NCBI GenBank assembly: GCA_910586505.1 | Contig: CAJUGV010000009.1 | Location: forward strand, 1 to 64,000 | DNA length: 64,000 bases | Source: an uncultured Paraprevotella sp. | GTDB lineage: Bacteria > Bacteroidota > Bacteroidia > Bacteroidales > Bacteroidaceae | Direction of reading: 5' to 3' | In this document: one piece after another, positions 54,341 through 63,800 of the stretch | Position numbering within the stretch: the stretch's first letter is position 1 | Layout of the letters: each line of letters opens with the position of its first letter | Notes under the pieces: generated by a model | What the model saw: only the letters and a program-made list of their open reading frames with translations | Database searches by the model: none | What the model was told of the DNA's origin: nothing | Made by a program: the position numbers and the translations under genes

Positions 54341-57300
54341 TCAATTGCCGGCTACTACATATTTCTTGCCATCCACAACATAAATGCCTTTCCTCAGGCC
54401 CTTCACTGCATCAGCACGTTTCACCTGCTTGCGAACAAGTTTACCGGTAATGTCATATACATCCACGATTTCGGATTCAACACGCTCAGCATCCTTCACC
54501 ACTTCACCTACGTTTACACCATCTTCATTGCTTACGTAGTAAAGACGGAAGTTGTCGGCCCACCATTGGGAACCGTTGCCCCTCACGATGTCGTGCCCTA
54601 TACAACCGATAGTCACAGCACCTTTATCTACATAGATTGCACGGATTGCCGTCGTGGTAGAAATCTTGTTCTGAGCGGCATTCCATTCGTCCCAGCTCGG
54701 ATTGAACGGAGTTTTCTCCATTCTATCTTCCGTATAAGTGTATACAATGCTGTCGTTACCGTTAATATCGGGCACGGTAGAGATTTCCACATCATTTGTC
54801 TGGGCATACAACTCTACAAAATCATTATTATGATCCAGAATTGTGGCAGCCTCCACACGATAAGAACCTGTAGGCAACTTATACTTGCCTTCCTCACCAA
54901 TCTGTGTTCCAACTACCTGACGGTAGTTGGTTGCCGAAGATATATTATGCCATTCATTCGACGACCAGCTATAGCAAACAAGATAACTATCATCCATTAG
55001 GTGATTCGTACGGTGTGTACCATCCGCATTGGATTCGCAAGTCCATCCGTTGATTCTTGAGCTAATAGGCTGCTCATTCTCATCCACAGCATCCTGATAG
55101 ATATTCGGATTCACCACGAATGTCGTCATGTTGAACGGATTCTCTTCGGTAGCTTTGGCCAACACCTCAGGAGTCATGGCATCAAGACAAACGGCCTGTA
55201 ATTCTTTCACAGCCATGTCTGCATCTACTGCATCCAATTCATTCTCATTCAACAACGCAACTACGCTCTTATAAGCCTCGTTATCAGACAACCCTCCGAT
55301 CTGATCGGCCAAAACCTTGGCCGTACCCAACGGATAGCAAAGCGCTACAGACCGCTTCAGAACTGCAGTAGCTTCGCTCAGCACGTTGATCACTCTGTCG
55401 ATTTCATCAGATGCATAAATATCCCATACCAAATTATCAGCTATATTGGCAGCTTCCGTCAATGCGTCCCGATAAGATTTCTCTGCCTCAGGTTGTGCAT
55501 AAATACGGCCTTCGTTCAACGCACTCAACAAACTGTAACCGTCTATCATCAAAGGTTGGATAGCTATATAGTTCGTAATGATTTTCTTGGCGTCTGCGAT
55601 ATACTCATCCATTTGGTCTACTGCCTCTACCACATCTGACAGCGGCCATTCACCTTCCAAGAAAGCCCAATAACCGTCTTCCTTATCAACAGCCATACCA
55701 AGGTAATCCATGTCATCAATTCCGTAGTTGAACAAAGAATCATGCAAGATCTCACCTTCCGCCAAACGACCGGCCAGTCGCTCGCGATAAGCTTCCATAG
55801 CATCCGAGCCAACATAAGAAAGTCTGAAATTATCAGCTTTCCATTGAGCTCCCATCATTCCTGAACGTCCTTCGCCCTTGATACCAATATAGAGCTTACC
55901 GCCTACCACAACTACATTCTGTACCGTAGTAGTCGTTTCCATATTCACACGTGCAGATTCATAAACGTCAGCATCCAGATTCATTTTCTTCTTACTGAAG
56001 TTCACACTGTCGGAAGTGGCATACAACCAAAGTTTAAGATCAGGAACTTTTTCTATATCATTGTCCGCATAAGTAGCAGCACTAAGTTGATATACTCCAT
56101 CCGGCAGAGGTACAGAGCCTTCTCCACCGATCAACTGCTGGTAATGCCCCTTACAGATATTATTGGCATCATTATCACTCCAGGAAGAACAATGCAATTC
56201 GGTATCGGTATATGACTCAACCGTCAGGTCCTTGTTATCGGAACTACCTCTCTCCAACATCACCCATCCTCCGGGCATCGATGACTTATCACCATTCTGG
56301 AAGATGTTCGGATTGGTGATGAAGCTCGTCATGTCAATAGGTTTGTCCAACGTCGCCGTGCTAAGGAATTCAGGAGTTATCTTCTCTTTGCACACCGCAT
56401 TCAGATTAGTCACATCCGTCACCACCTCATCATAAGCAAGTGCCGCAGAATTCAAATCAGCCACCACTTTCTTATATTCTTCGGTCTCACTCAATCCGCC
56501 GATCTTATCTGCCAGATTCTTAGCCATCTGCAATGAGTAGCCCAAGCCTATCACTGCATTGGTGTTCTTTATGGTTTCAGCCAGCATCGGCACACCTTCA
56601 GTCAGAGCTGCCGAGGCTTCTTCCAATGTCGGTTTGAGAAGTGCCTGCTTCGAATCCTCAATAGCTTTTTTCAGCACCTCTTTCACTTCCTCAGTCACCG
56701 TATAGGCTCCGTCCGTAAGTTTGGCATAAATATTTTCCGCCGTGGGGATATCCTTTAAGATAAGATTGGCATTTACACAGATGGCTAACGACACTTCTAC
56801 CTTTTCGCTAAGAATGCCTTCTGCAGCCTTCAAGTCCTCTTCCGAAGTATTTTCATCATAGCCGGAATACTTGTTTATTAATCCCGACATTTCCGAAGCG
56901 GCAGCAATACCTAAAGTATTCAAAGAGTCACGCATAGCCACGGCACGGTCCAATTGCATTTTGAAAGCATCAATGGGCAGACCGTCGAAATAGAGTTTAA
57001 AATCATCCCAGCAGGTCCATTCTCCACCGCGCATATCTACACCCATCATCATTTCGCCGTTATCTCCCACAGTAAACTCCAACACATTATTGTATGCATC
57101 GGGATAGGCTTCACAATATCTCATTTGTGACTCCATTGAGTTGGGCCAACCGTCTCTCAATCCGGGAAGTCCCTCAACTTTGGGAGCACTATACAATGAA
57201 ACAAAAGGAATTTCATTTTCACCTGCCACCAAATAAGCCTCAATCACTTCCGTACCATCATTAAAAGCCGTACCGTTATCCGGGTATTGCATTCTGTGGA

Positions 57301-57613
57301 AACCCCGAACAGTCAGTTTATAATTACCGGGACGAAGACCGAATACTTTCTGCGTGGCTTTCTGCCTTGTCTTGTAGAATTCAGCATTCTTCCAGTTTCC
57401 ATCCACTTTCGGATTTCCACCGCCATCTGTCCATCCTTCATTGGTACCTGTCGAGAAATCGGCATTCTTCAGATAAGTGTCAGTCACATTTATCCACTGG
57501 TGCTGCTGTGCAAAAAGAACTGCACTGCTCATCAATGTAAACATGATAGCTACCGGAACGCGCTTTCCATTCGACTTCGGAAAGTTTTTCGTAATTTTTC
57601 TTTTCATGTTCAT
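54341..57613 (-). CDS. Large secreted beta-sandwich/helical repeat protein (paralog A)
   Basis: This 1,090-residue protein has a signal peptide (to about 36, LFAQQ) after a basic N-terminus. Three carbohydrate-binding-module-like beta-sandwiches alternate with helical spacers. They are about 37-215 (CWDDFKLYFDG), 425-605 (WKADNFRLSYVG) and 855-1035 (WWADNFRLYYVS). The spacers contain matching LADKIGGLS(E/D) motifs. The C-terminal tail (VYDITGKLV... GIYVVDGKKYVV) resembles T9SS sorting tails. I see no catalytic residues, so it is probably a multivalent glycan-binding or scaffold protein. The gene at 60887 is its close paralog, on the other side of the lyase gene. A 150-base leader precedes it. 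Confidence 0.75.
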   Translation of the reverse strand: MNMKRKITKNFPKSNGKRVPVAIMFTLMSSAVLFAQQHQWINVTDTYLKNADFSTGTNEGWTDGGGNPKVDGNWKNAEFYKTRQKATQKVFGLRPGNYKLTVRGFHRMQYPDNGTAFNDGTEVIEAYLVAGENEIPFVSLYSAPKVEGLPGLRDGWPNSMESQMRYCEAYPDAYNNVLEFTVGDNGEMMMGVDMRGGEWTCWDDFKLYFDGLPIDAFKMQLDRAVAMRDSLNTLGIAAASEMSGLINKYSGYDENTSEEDLKAAEGILSEKVEVSLAICVNANLILKDIPTAENIYAKLTDGAYTVTEEVKEVLKKAIEDSKQALLKPTLEEASAALTEGVPMLAETIKNTNAVIGLGYSLQMAKNLADKIGGLSETEEYKKVVADLNSAALAYDEVVTDVTNLNAVCKEKITPEFLSTATLDKPIDMTSFITNPNIFQNGDKSSMPGGWVMLERGSSDNKDLTVESYTDTELHCSSWSDNDANNICKGHYQQLIGGEGSVPLPDGVYQLSAATYADNDIEKVPDLKLWLYATSDSVNFSKKKMNLDADVYESARVNMETTTTVQNVVVVGGKLYIGIKGEGRSGMMGAQWKADNFRLSYVGSDAMEAYRERLAGRLAEGEILHDSLFNYGIDDMDYLGMAVDKEDGYWAFLEGEWPLSDVVEAVDQMDEYIADAKKIITNYIAIQPLMIDGYSLLSALNEGRIYAQPEAEKSYRDALTEAANIADNLVWDIYASDEIDRVINVLSEATAVLKRSVALCYPLGTAKVLADQIGGLSDNEAYKSVVALLNENELDAVDADMAVKELQAVCLDAMTPEVLAKATEENPFNMTTFVVNPNIYQDAVDENEQPISSRINGWTCESNADGTHRTNHLMDDSYLVCYSWSSNEWHNISSATNYRQVVGTQIGEEGKYKLPTGSYRVEAATILDHNNDFVELYAQTNDVEISTVPDINGNDSIVYTYTEDRMEKTPFNPSWDEWNAAQNKISTTTAIRAIYVDKGAVTIGCIGHDIVRGNGSQWWADNFRLYYVSNEDGVNVGEVVKDAERVESEIVDVYDITGKLVRKQVKRADAVKGLRKGIYVVDGKKYVVAGN

Positions 57614-57748
57614 AAATTTAAAGGTTCACTTTTTTTATTGCTCTACCATCGCCGAACCTATTGCCGATAGAGAGCTTTAAAATCATTATTAATATTTATA
57701 TTCTCTCCTTCGATTCTGAGACATTGCTGTGTGTCCAGCCTCCGAATG

Positions 57749-57813
57749 ATGTTTTTTTCTATCACACGAAAGTAGCGATTACACACCATTTCATATGGGA
57801 TAGAAAAAAACAT
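57749..57813. repeat. 15-bp perfect inverted repeat enclosing a promoter-like box
   Basis: Arms at 57749-57763 and 57799-57813 are exact inverses (ATGTTTTTTTCTATC type), 35 bp apart. The -7-like box TACTTTCG (57767-57774, minus) sits between them. It may be an operator or part of the activator site. Known invertible promoters of Bacteroides have longer intervening DNA, so phase variation is less likely. Confidence 0.6.
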
Positions 57814-57836
57814 ATTCTTAGGCATTTTATAACATA
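57767..57836 (-). promoter_or_regulatory. Shared upstream element and promoter of paralog A
   Basis: TATGTTATAAAATG (57823-57836) is followed after exactly 48 bp by the -7-like box TACTTTCG (57774-57767). The lyase gene has the same motif and spacing. A second TATGTT lies 22 bp downstream of the first, giving two copies on one DNA face. The box departs from TAnnTTTG by one base, which suits a promoter that needs an activator. Confidence 0.55.
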
Positions 57837-57855
57837 TTGACTTTTTCCTGCAGTT

Positions 57856-60684
57856 TTAACGCAGTTTCAAGCCCTGCACACGTCCGGACTCACCCACATA
57901 CTGTATCACCCAGCCTGCACTTTCACCCGGCAATGCCACCGTATTTTGTCCGGCCTCACAACGGCAACTCTTCACCAAACGACCGTCAAATGCATACACA
58001 CGAAGGAATCCGTCTTCCAGCGCATCCATAGTCAGGCTACGACCTTCACGCCGACAAGATGTCAATAATATATCATTGTTTCTGCCGTCCAGAACCACTT
58101 CTTCCACATCCGTCCCGTCATCCACTACCTTCTTTATAATACGGTAAGGAAAAGCAGAGCAAGGATCCATCGAAACGACCAGAGACGTCCCATCCTCATT
58201 CAGCACCAGCAAACCTCCGGTAGCAGCAGAAGAACGCTGTATCGCATACAGATTCTCATCCGTACACTTGTGAAGGAGATTGAAAGAATGCTTGGAATAC
58301 TCTTTCAAAGAAGACATCGAACCCTTCTCGTCCAAGTGCATGATGCTGTTCGTACGGCTTTCAAGCAGATAACGGTTGCCATAGGAAGAAGGAAGACGAC
58401 GGATCTTCCAAAGATAATCCTTATCCTGCTCTTCCTCATAGCTCAGGAAACGGGCATCCGTATTACGAAGATAAGCACCCGTCGATGCATTGCAGATATA
58501 ATAACTGTCATCAGAGGAAGGAGCCTCCGTCATCGCCTCATACACCGGAATCTCGAAATTATAGACAGTCTGAGCCTCTGCTCCCGTTTCGGAGATTCGG
58601 CGGTAGATCAGTTTACAACTGAAACAACTGTCCATAGCCTTCACGTGCAACGTATCGTTCAGGTCGGCCACCTTCTTTCCTGAACCGTCTATATGATAGG
58701 TCAGAGTGTCGGACTGAATAGTGTCCGTACCAACCACCCATTTATAGATACGGGTCGTTGTCTCCAACTTTCCCAAAATCGAAGTAGGTTCGGCATACAG
58801 ACTGAAAGAAGAACCTTTTTCCAGAACCATACTGGTTCCCGGAACCACCTTGTTGCCATTATAGATCACATAAGGATCTATCTCGGATACTTCCACCCGG
58901 AATATCTGTGCCTTCTGTGCACCCGACCGGTGTATCATCGTCACACGGTAATAATAACCGGTTGCCACATTCGTCAGATCTATCGTCGGAGTGGTATTCT
59001 TCAGTGTAGACCATTTCTTACCATCTGTACTGCGCTCCCATTTCCATTCCCGCACTTTGAAACCATCATACGATATTCCAAAGGTCAGGTTACTGTATTT
59101 CTTCACATAAATCAGGGTATCGCTGCTTTCCACGCCGTCGGTCTTCGCATACACAGTGAAAACACCTTCCGGAGTGCCTTCGCCCTCTACGTGAAACGAA
59201 TACATACGCGTACACTCCACACCCTGGCTGTTGACATAACGCACACGGAACACACGCGAGGTCTCAAGAGTCAACTCGCGTTCATTGCTTGTGCAGGAAG
59301 CATCGTCATCCCAAGACCATTTGCCGGTATCCTCCTCACCTTCGGGAAGTACTACCGTAATCTTCATTTGAGAACCTTTCGGAATATTAGACAACTCAGT
59401 ACGCGTACTCGTCTTGCCGCCATACTGTACCATTCCACCCAGAATAGTGGGAACTTTGGTCTTGTCGGTCAGAGGGTCCAAACTGCACATCAATGAGGTA
59501 AAGCCCAAATGGTCATAACCACCACTGTTACCGCCATAGAAACCGCCACCCGCATCGATACCGTCACCGTCATGTGTCTCCATCAACTGACGACTGTAAG
59601 GCATCTTCACACCACGCACATTCTCATAGTAGTTCACAATGCGCGGCCATGTGCAACGGTTCGTTCCACGAGCACCCCAGCCCATTTCGGAAAAAGTACC
59701 ATCACTATTTGTATACGGCACATTCGGTAGACCATCTACCCCGCAGTTGTAAGCCGCCACATATTCGAAGCCCGCAGCAATACGGTCGTTCATGTGGGCA
59801 TAGGCATCCTCGCCTTGGTTACGCCCCACACCGCAGATGTCGGCTGCCAAAGCTACTGCCATGGAAGCATGTCCCTGGTCACGGTTGGACTCCTGCATCT
59901 GTCCCAGATAGCCGAACGGACCGCGTTCGTCCTCAAACAACGTATGCACAAGATGATGCAACGACTCACCGTAACGGCGGTCCTCCATATACTTATAGTA
60001 TTCCATTCCCTCGTTATACAACCATACGTCGTCGCACAAGATACCTGCCGAAATAATACAAAGTACATTACACAACCCCCAGTTGGACCAGTAATGGTCA
60101 TCATAGCATCCGTGACGGAACTCCAGGAATCCGAAAGAGGTACGGGTAAACACACGGCGCACCCATTCCTGATAGCGCTTAAAATCAGCCGGCTTCCATC
60201 CTTCATAACCGCGCATCAGCTCTCCGGCATTGGCAAACTCATAACCGTAGATTCCAGATGCCAAACTACCGTTTGAATTACCGGTCACTTTTTTGCAGGT
60301 CCGCGCCCACGCATTCAATATTTCTATAGACTTCTTCGCATAACGCTCATCACCCGATATACGCCACTCCATCGCACACTGATAAGCCGTATGCGCATCA
60401 TTCATAGCCGCACCGTAATTGTCACCTTCCGGCTCCCATACATTCCATCCACCACGGATGATCTTTGCGGTAGGATTCGGTTTCCAGTCCAGATTCAAAT
60501 GACGGCTGGTCTTGAATTTCTTGTAAGCTGCCGTCCACGGTTCCGCACCGATGGCCAACTTCTCCTTCACCCTCTCAAAATCCGCATGGGTGTTCAACGC
60601 ACCCGGATGAATAAATCCCTGTGCCATTCCCCATAACGGGAAGCACAAAGCACACAACCATAATAAAACGTTTCTTTTCTTCAT
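57856..60684 (-). CDS. Alginate-lyase-family (alpha/alpha-toroid) polysaccharide lyase
   Basis: This 942-residue protein has a signal peptide (cleavage near WGMAQ). An alpha/alpha-toroid lyase domain of the PF05426/PL38-like type covers about 25-400. Candidate catalytic or substrate residues are H98, N201 in YWSNWG, and R268 and H272 in ESNRDQGH. These enzymes cleave uronic-acid-containing chains by beta-elimination; alginate, glucuronan or a host glycosaminoglycan cannot be told apart here. Beta domains follow (about 400-870), ending in a tail (RVYAFDGRLV). The earlier in-frame TTG at 60693 is not used. It is flanked by the two paralogous beta-sandwich proteins. Confidence 0.8.
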   Translation of the reverse strand: MKKRNVLLWLCALCFPLWGMAQGFIHPGALNTHADFERVKEKLAIGAEPWTAAYKKFKTSRHLNLDWKPNPTAKIIRGGWNVWEPEGDNYGAAMNDAHTAYQCAMEWRISGDERYAKKSIEILNAWARTCKKVTGNSNGSLASGIYGYEFANAGELMRGYEGWKPADFKRYQEWVRRVFTRTSFGFLEFRHGCYDDHYWSNWGLCNVLCIISAGILCDDVWLYNEGMEYYKYMEDRRYGESLHHLVHTLFEDERGPFGYLGQMQESNRDQGHASMAVALAADICGVGRNQGEDAYAHMNDRIAAGFEYVAAYNCGVDGLPNVPYTNSDGTFSEMGWGARGTNRCTWPRIVNYYENVRGVKMPYSRQLMETHDGDGIDAGGGFYGGNSGGYDHLGFTSLMCSLDPLTDKTKVPTILGGMVQYGGKTSTRTELSNIPKGSQMKITVVLPEGEEDTGKWSWDDDASCTSNERELTLETSRVFRVRYVNSQGVECTRMYSFHVEGEGTPEGVFTVYAKTDGVESSDTLIYVKKYSNLTFGISYDGFKVREWKWERSTDGKKWSTLKNTTPTIDLTNVATGYYYRVTMIHRSGAQKAQIFRVEVSEIDPYVIYNGNKVVPGTSMVLEKGSSFSLYAEPTSILGKLETTTRIYKWVVGTDTIQSDTLTYHIDGSGKKVADLNDTLHVKAMDSCFSCKLIYRRISETGAEAQTVYNFEIPVYEAMTEAPSSDDSYYICNASTGAYLRNTDARFLSYEEEQDKDYLWKIRRLPSSYGNRYLLESRTNSIMHLDEKGSMSSLKEYSKHSFNLLHKCTDENLYAIQRSSAATGGLLVLNEDGTSLVVSMDPCSAFPYRIIKKVVDDGTDVEEVVLDGRNNDILLTSCRREGRSLTMDALEDGFLRVYAFDGRLVKSCRCEAGQNTVALPGESAGWVIQYVGESGRVQGLKLR

Positions 60685-60712
60685 AGCATTCAACTTTTAC
60701 TTATTCACGTTG

Positions 60713-60782
60713 CAAATATATATGTTATACTGCACATATCATAGGTTAAAAAATAACAATTCATCGGACACTTTATAACATA
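60713..60782 (-). promoter_or_regulatory. Shared upstream element and promoter of the lyase gene
   Basis: TATGTTATAAAGTG (60769-60782) lies 48 bp upstream of a perfect -7 box TATATTTG (60713-60720). The same motif at the same distance precedes paralog A. The -7 box is 28 bp from the lyase ATG. A half-site TTGTTA follows at the position where paralog A has its second TATGTT. Confidence 0.6.
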
Positions 60783-60819
60783 ATGCAAAATAACAATACT
60801 CCCATATATATCCAAAGAG

Positions 60820-60848
60820 GCAGCGATTTTCGAAAAAACCGCTGCCAA
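60820..60848 (-). terminator. Hairpin after the paralog B gene
   Basis: GGCAGCG pairs with CGCTGCC (outer arms 60822-60828 and 60840-60846 approximately), with an inner TTTTCGAAAA. It lies about 40 bp after the stop codon of paralog B. The T-run on the minus strand is weak (CTCTTTGG), so it may be an inefficient terminator. Confidence 0.55.
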
Positions 60849-60886
60849 TGCCTATTTGAGATGATAAGGGAATCACCTCTTTCTCA

Positions 60887-63800
60887 TTACTTTCCCGTCA
60901 CCACATATTTCTTACCGCCTGCGATGTAGATGCCTTTCTTCAGTCCTTTCACAGCATCTGCACGTTTTACCTGACGGCGTACAAGAGTTCCGGTAAGGTC
61001 ATATACATCCACCAATTCGGTTTCCACACGTTCAACATCTTTCACCACGTTGTTCACACCGGTTCCGTCCCCTGAACTTACATAATAAAAACGGAAGTTA
61101 TCGGCCCACCACTGCGAACCGTGGCCACCCATTACACGTCCGTCACCTTTCATTCCGATGGTCACCGCACCTTTGTCCACATAGACAGCCGGAATCGCGG
61201 TATTGGTACCCACCTCTGCCTGTGCGACATCCCAAAGATCTCTATTTCCATTAAAAATGGTATACGCAAACTGATCCTCAGTATAAGTGTAAACGGTGCT
61301 GTCTTGACCATTGATGTCGGGCATGGTGGAAATCTCTACATCATTTGTCTGCGCGTAGAACCACATCAAATCAGGGCCACCGGTAATCCATGTAGCCGCT
61401 TCCACACGATAAGTACCCACAGGCAGAGCAAACTTGCCTTCCTCGCCTATCTGGGTGCCTACAACCTGACGGTAATTGGTGGCCGAGGCTATGTTATGAC
61501 CTTCATGGCCGGACCAACTATAGCATACCAACCAAGAATCTCCGGACTTATGCTCCGTACGGTGCGTTCCATCGGCATTGGTCTCACAAACCCATCCGTT
61601 GATGCGTGAATTTATAGGATTTTCGTTCTCATCCATGGCATCCTGATAAATGTTGGGATTCACCACAAAAGTAGTCATATCAAATGGATTCTCTTCTGTA
61701 GCCTTCGACAACACCGCGGGAGTCATGGCATCCAGGCACACTGCCTGTAGTTCCTTCGTAGCCATGTCGGCGTCAACGGCATCAAAATCATCCTGATTGA
61801 GTAGCTCAATCACATTCTTATAAGCCTCATTTCCTGAGAGTCCGCCTATCTGATTGGCCAGCACAATGGCTGTTCCCATTGGATAACATACAGACATGGA
61901 AGTCTTCAGTACTGTGGACGCATCCCCAAGAGCAACTATCTGACGGTCTACTTCTTCATCTACGTAAGTCTTCCAAGTCATATCTTCGGCAAGGGTAGCT
62001 GCGTCCACCAACGCATCATTAAATACCTTGCGCGCAGCCGGCTGAGCAAACAACTTACCATTGTTGAGGGCATCGAGCAGGTCATTGCCTTTTCTCACCA
62101 ACGGAGTAAAGGCCAGATAATTGCTTATCACTTTCTTACCATCACGAAGGAAGCCTTCCAATTCCTCTATAGCCTCTATCAAATCTTTAGCTTCCAGAGT
62201 TTCATCGTCCAAATACAGGAAGTATCCTTCTTCCTTGTCTACGGCAAAACCCAGATAATCCATATCATCAATGCCATAGTTCACCAGCGAGTCATGGAGT
62301 ATCACACCTTCTTCCAGACGGTTTTTCAGACGCTCACGATAAGCTGATCTGGCATCTGTACCTACATAAGAGAGGCGGAAATTGTCGGCCATCCATTCCG
62401 CACCCATCAATCCGGCTCTGCCCGCACCTTTGACTCCGATGTAAAGTTTGCCGCCGGCCACAGCAATATTATGCACTGTCGTGGTGGTTTTCATATTATC
62501 GCGCGCCACGATATAAGCCTCTTTATCCATATTAAATCTTCCCTCAGAGAAATTCACGCTGTCGGGAGAGGCATAAATATGGATGTTCGCACCATTCACG
62601 GGATCAACAAGCATGTACGTGGCCGCACTAAGCTCATAAAGACCGTCAGGCAGTTTCACGCCATCTTCTTTACCTATCAATTGCTGGTAATGTCCCTTAC
62701 AAATACAGTTTACATCATTGTCCGACCAACTGGAACAATGTAGCTCGGTATTGGCATGAGAGGCCAGTGTCGGTGACCCGTTGTCGGAACTGCCGCGATC
62801 AACCATCGTCCATCCGCCAGGCATGTTTTGATATTCACCGTTCTGGAAAATATTGGGGTTGGTGATAAAGCTGGTCATGTCTATCGGGTTCTCAGCTGTA
62901 GCAGTACTCAGGAACTCGTTTGTCATGGCATTTCTGCACACGACATTCAGACTCTCCACATCAACCACCACGTTGTCATAGTCCAATTCTGTAGCGGCGA
63001 GATCAGCCACCACTTTCTGGTATTCTTCCGTAGCGCTCAATCCGCCAATCTTGTCGGCCAAATCCTTGGCCACCTGCAAAGAATAGTTCAGACCCACCAC
63101 AGCATTGGCATTCATAATCGCCTCCTCTATGGCCGGCACACCTCCAACCAAAGCCTCGGAAGCCTCTAATAATGTAGGCAGGGCAAGCACCGCCTTGGCA
63201 TTGTCTATAGCGGTTTTCAGATTGGCTTTCACCTGATCGGATACGGCATAGGTACCGCTCTCCATCTTGGCATAGATATCTTCGGATGTGGCAAGATCCC
63301 GACGCATCACAATCGCATTCAAGCACACAGCCATAGCCTGTTCCAGCTTTTCGCTCATCGCCGTCACAGCCGCATTGACATCCTCAACCGAAGTCGATTC
63401 CGTATAACCGGAATACTTGTCAACAAGTGCGGTCAACTCTGACGAGGAAGCCACGCCAAGGGTATTCAGCGAGTCACGCATTACCGTAGTACGCTGCATC
63501 TGCATCATGAAAGCATCGAACGATTCACCGTCGAAATAAAGTTTGAAATCGTCCCAGCAAGTCCACTCGCCACCACGCATATCAATACCCATAAGCAACT
63601 CGCCCTCATCAGTAACCGAAAACAATAATTCATTTTTATACTCATCGGGATAAGCCTTGCAATAAGTATCCATACCTTGCATTCCATCGGGCCATCCATT
63701 CCTGCTGTTTGGCATGCTTTCGTCTTTTACTCCGCTATAAAGAGACTTAAGGGGGGTCTCTGCACCTCCTGCCACCAAATAGGCCTCAATCACTTCCGTT

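Noticed and set aside
57749..57813. Phase-variable (invertible) promoter
   Set aside because: The 35-bp interval is much shorter than known Bacteroides invertible segments and no recombinase gene is nearby; kept only as an operator-like repeat.
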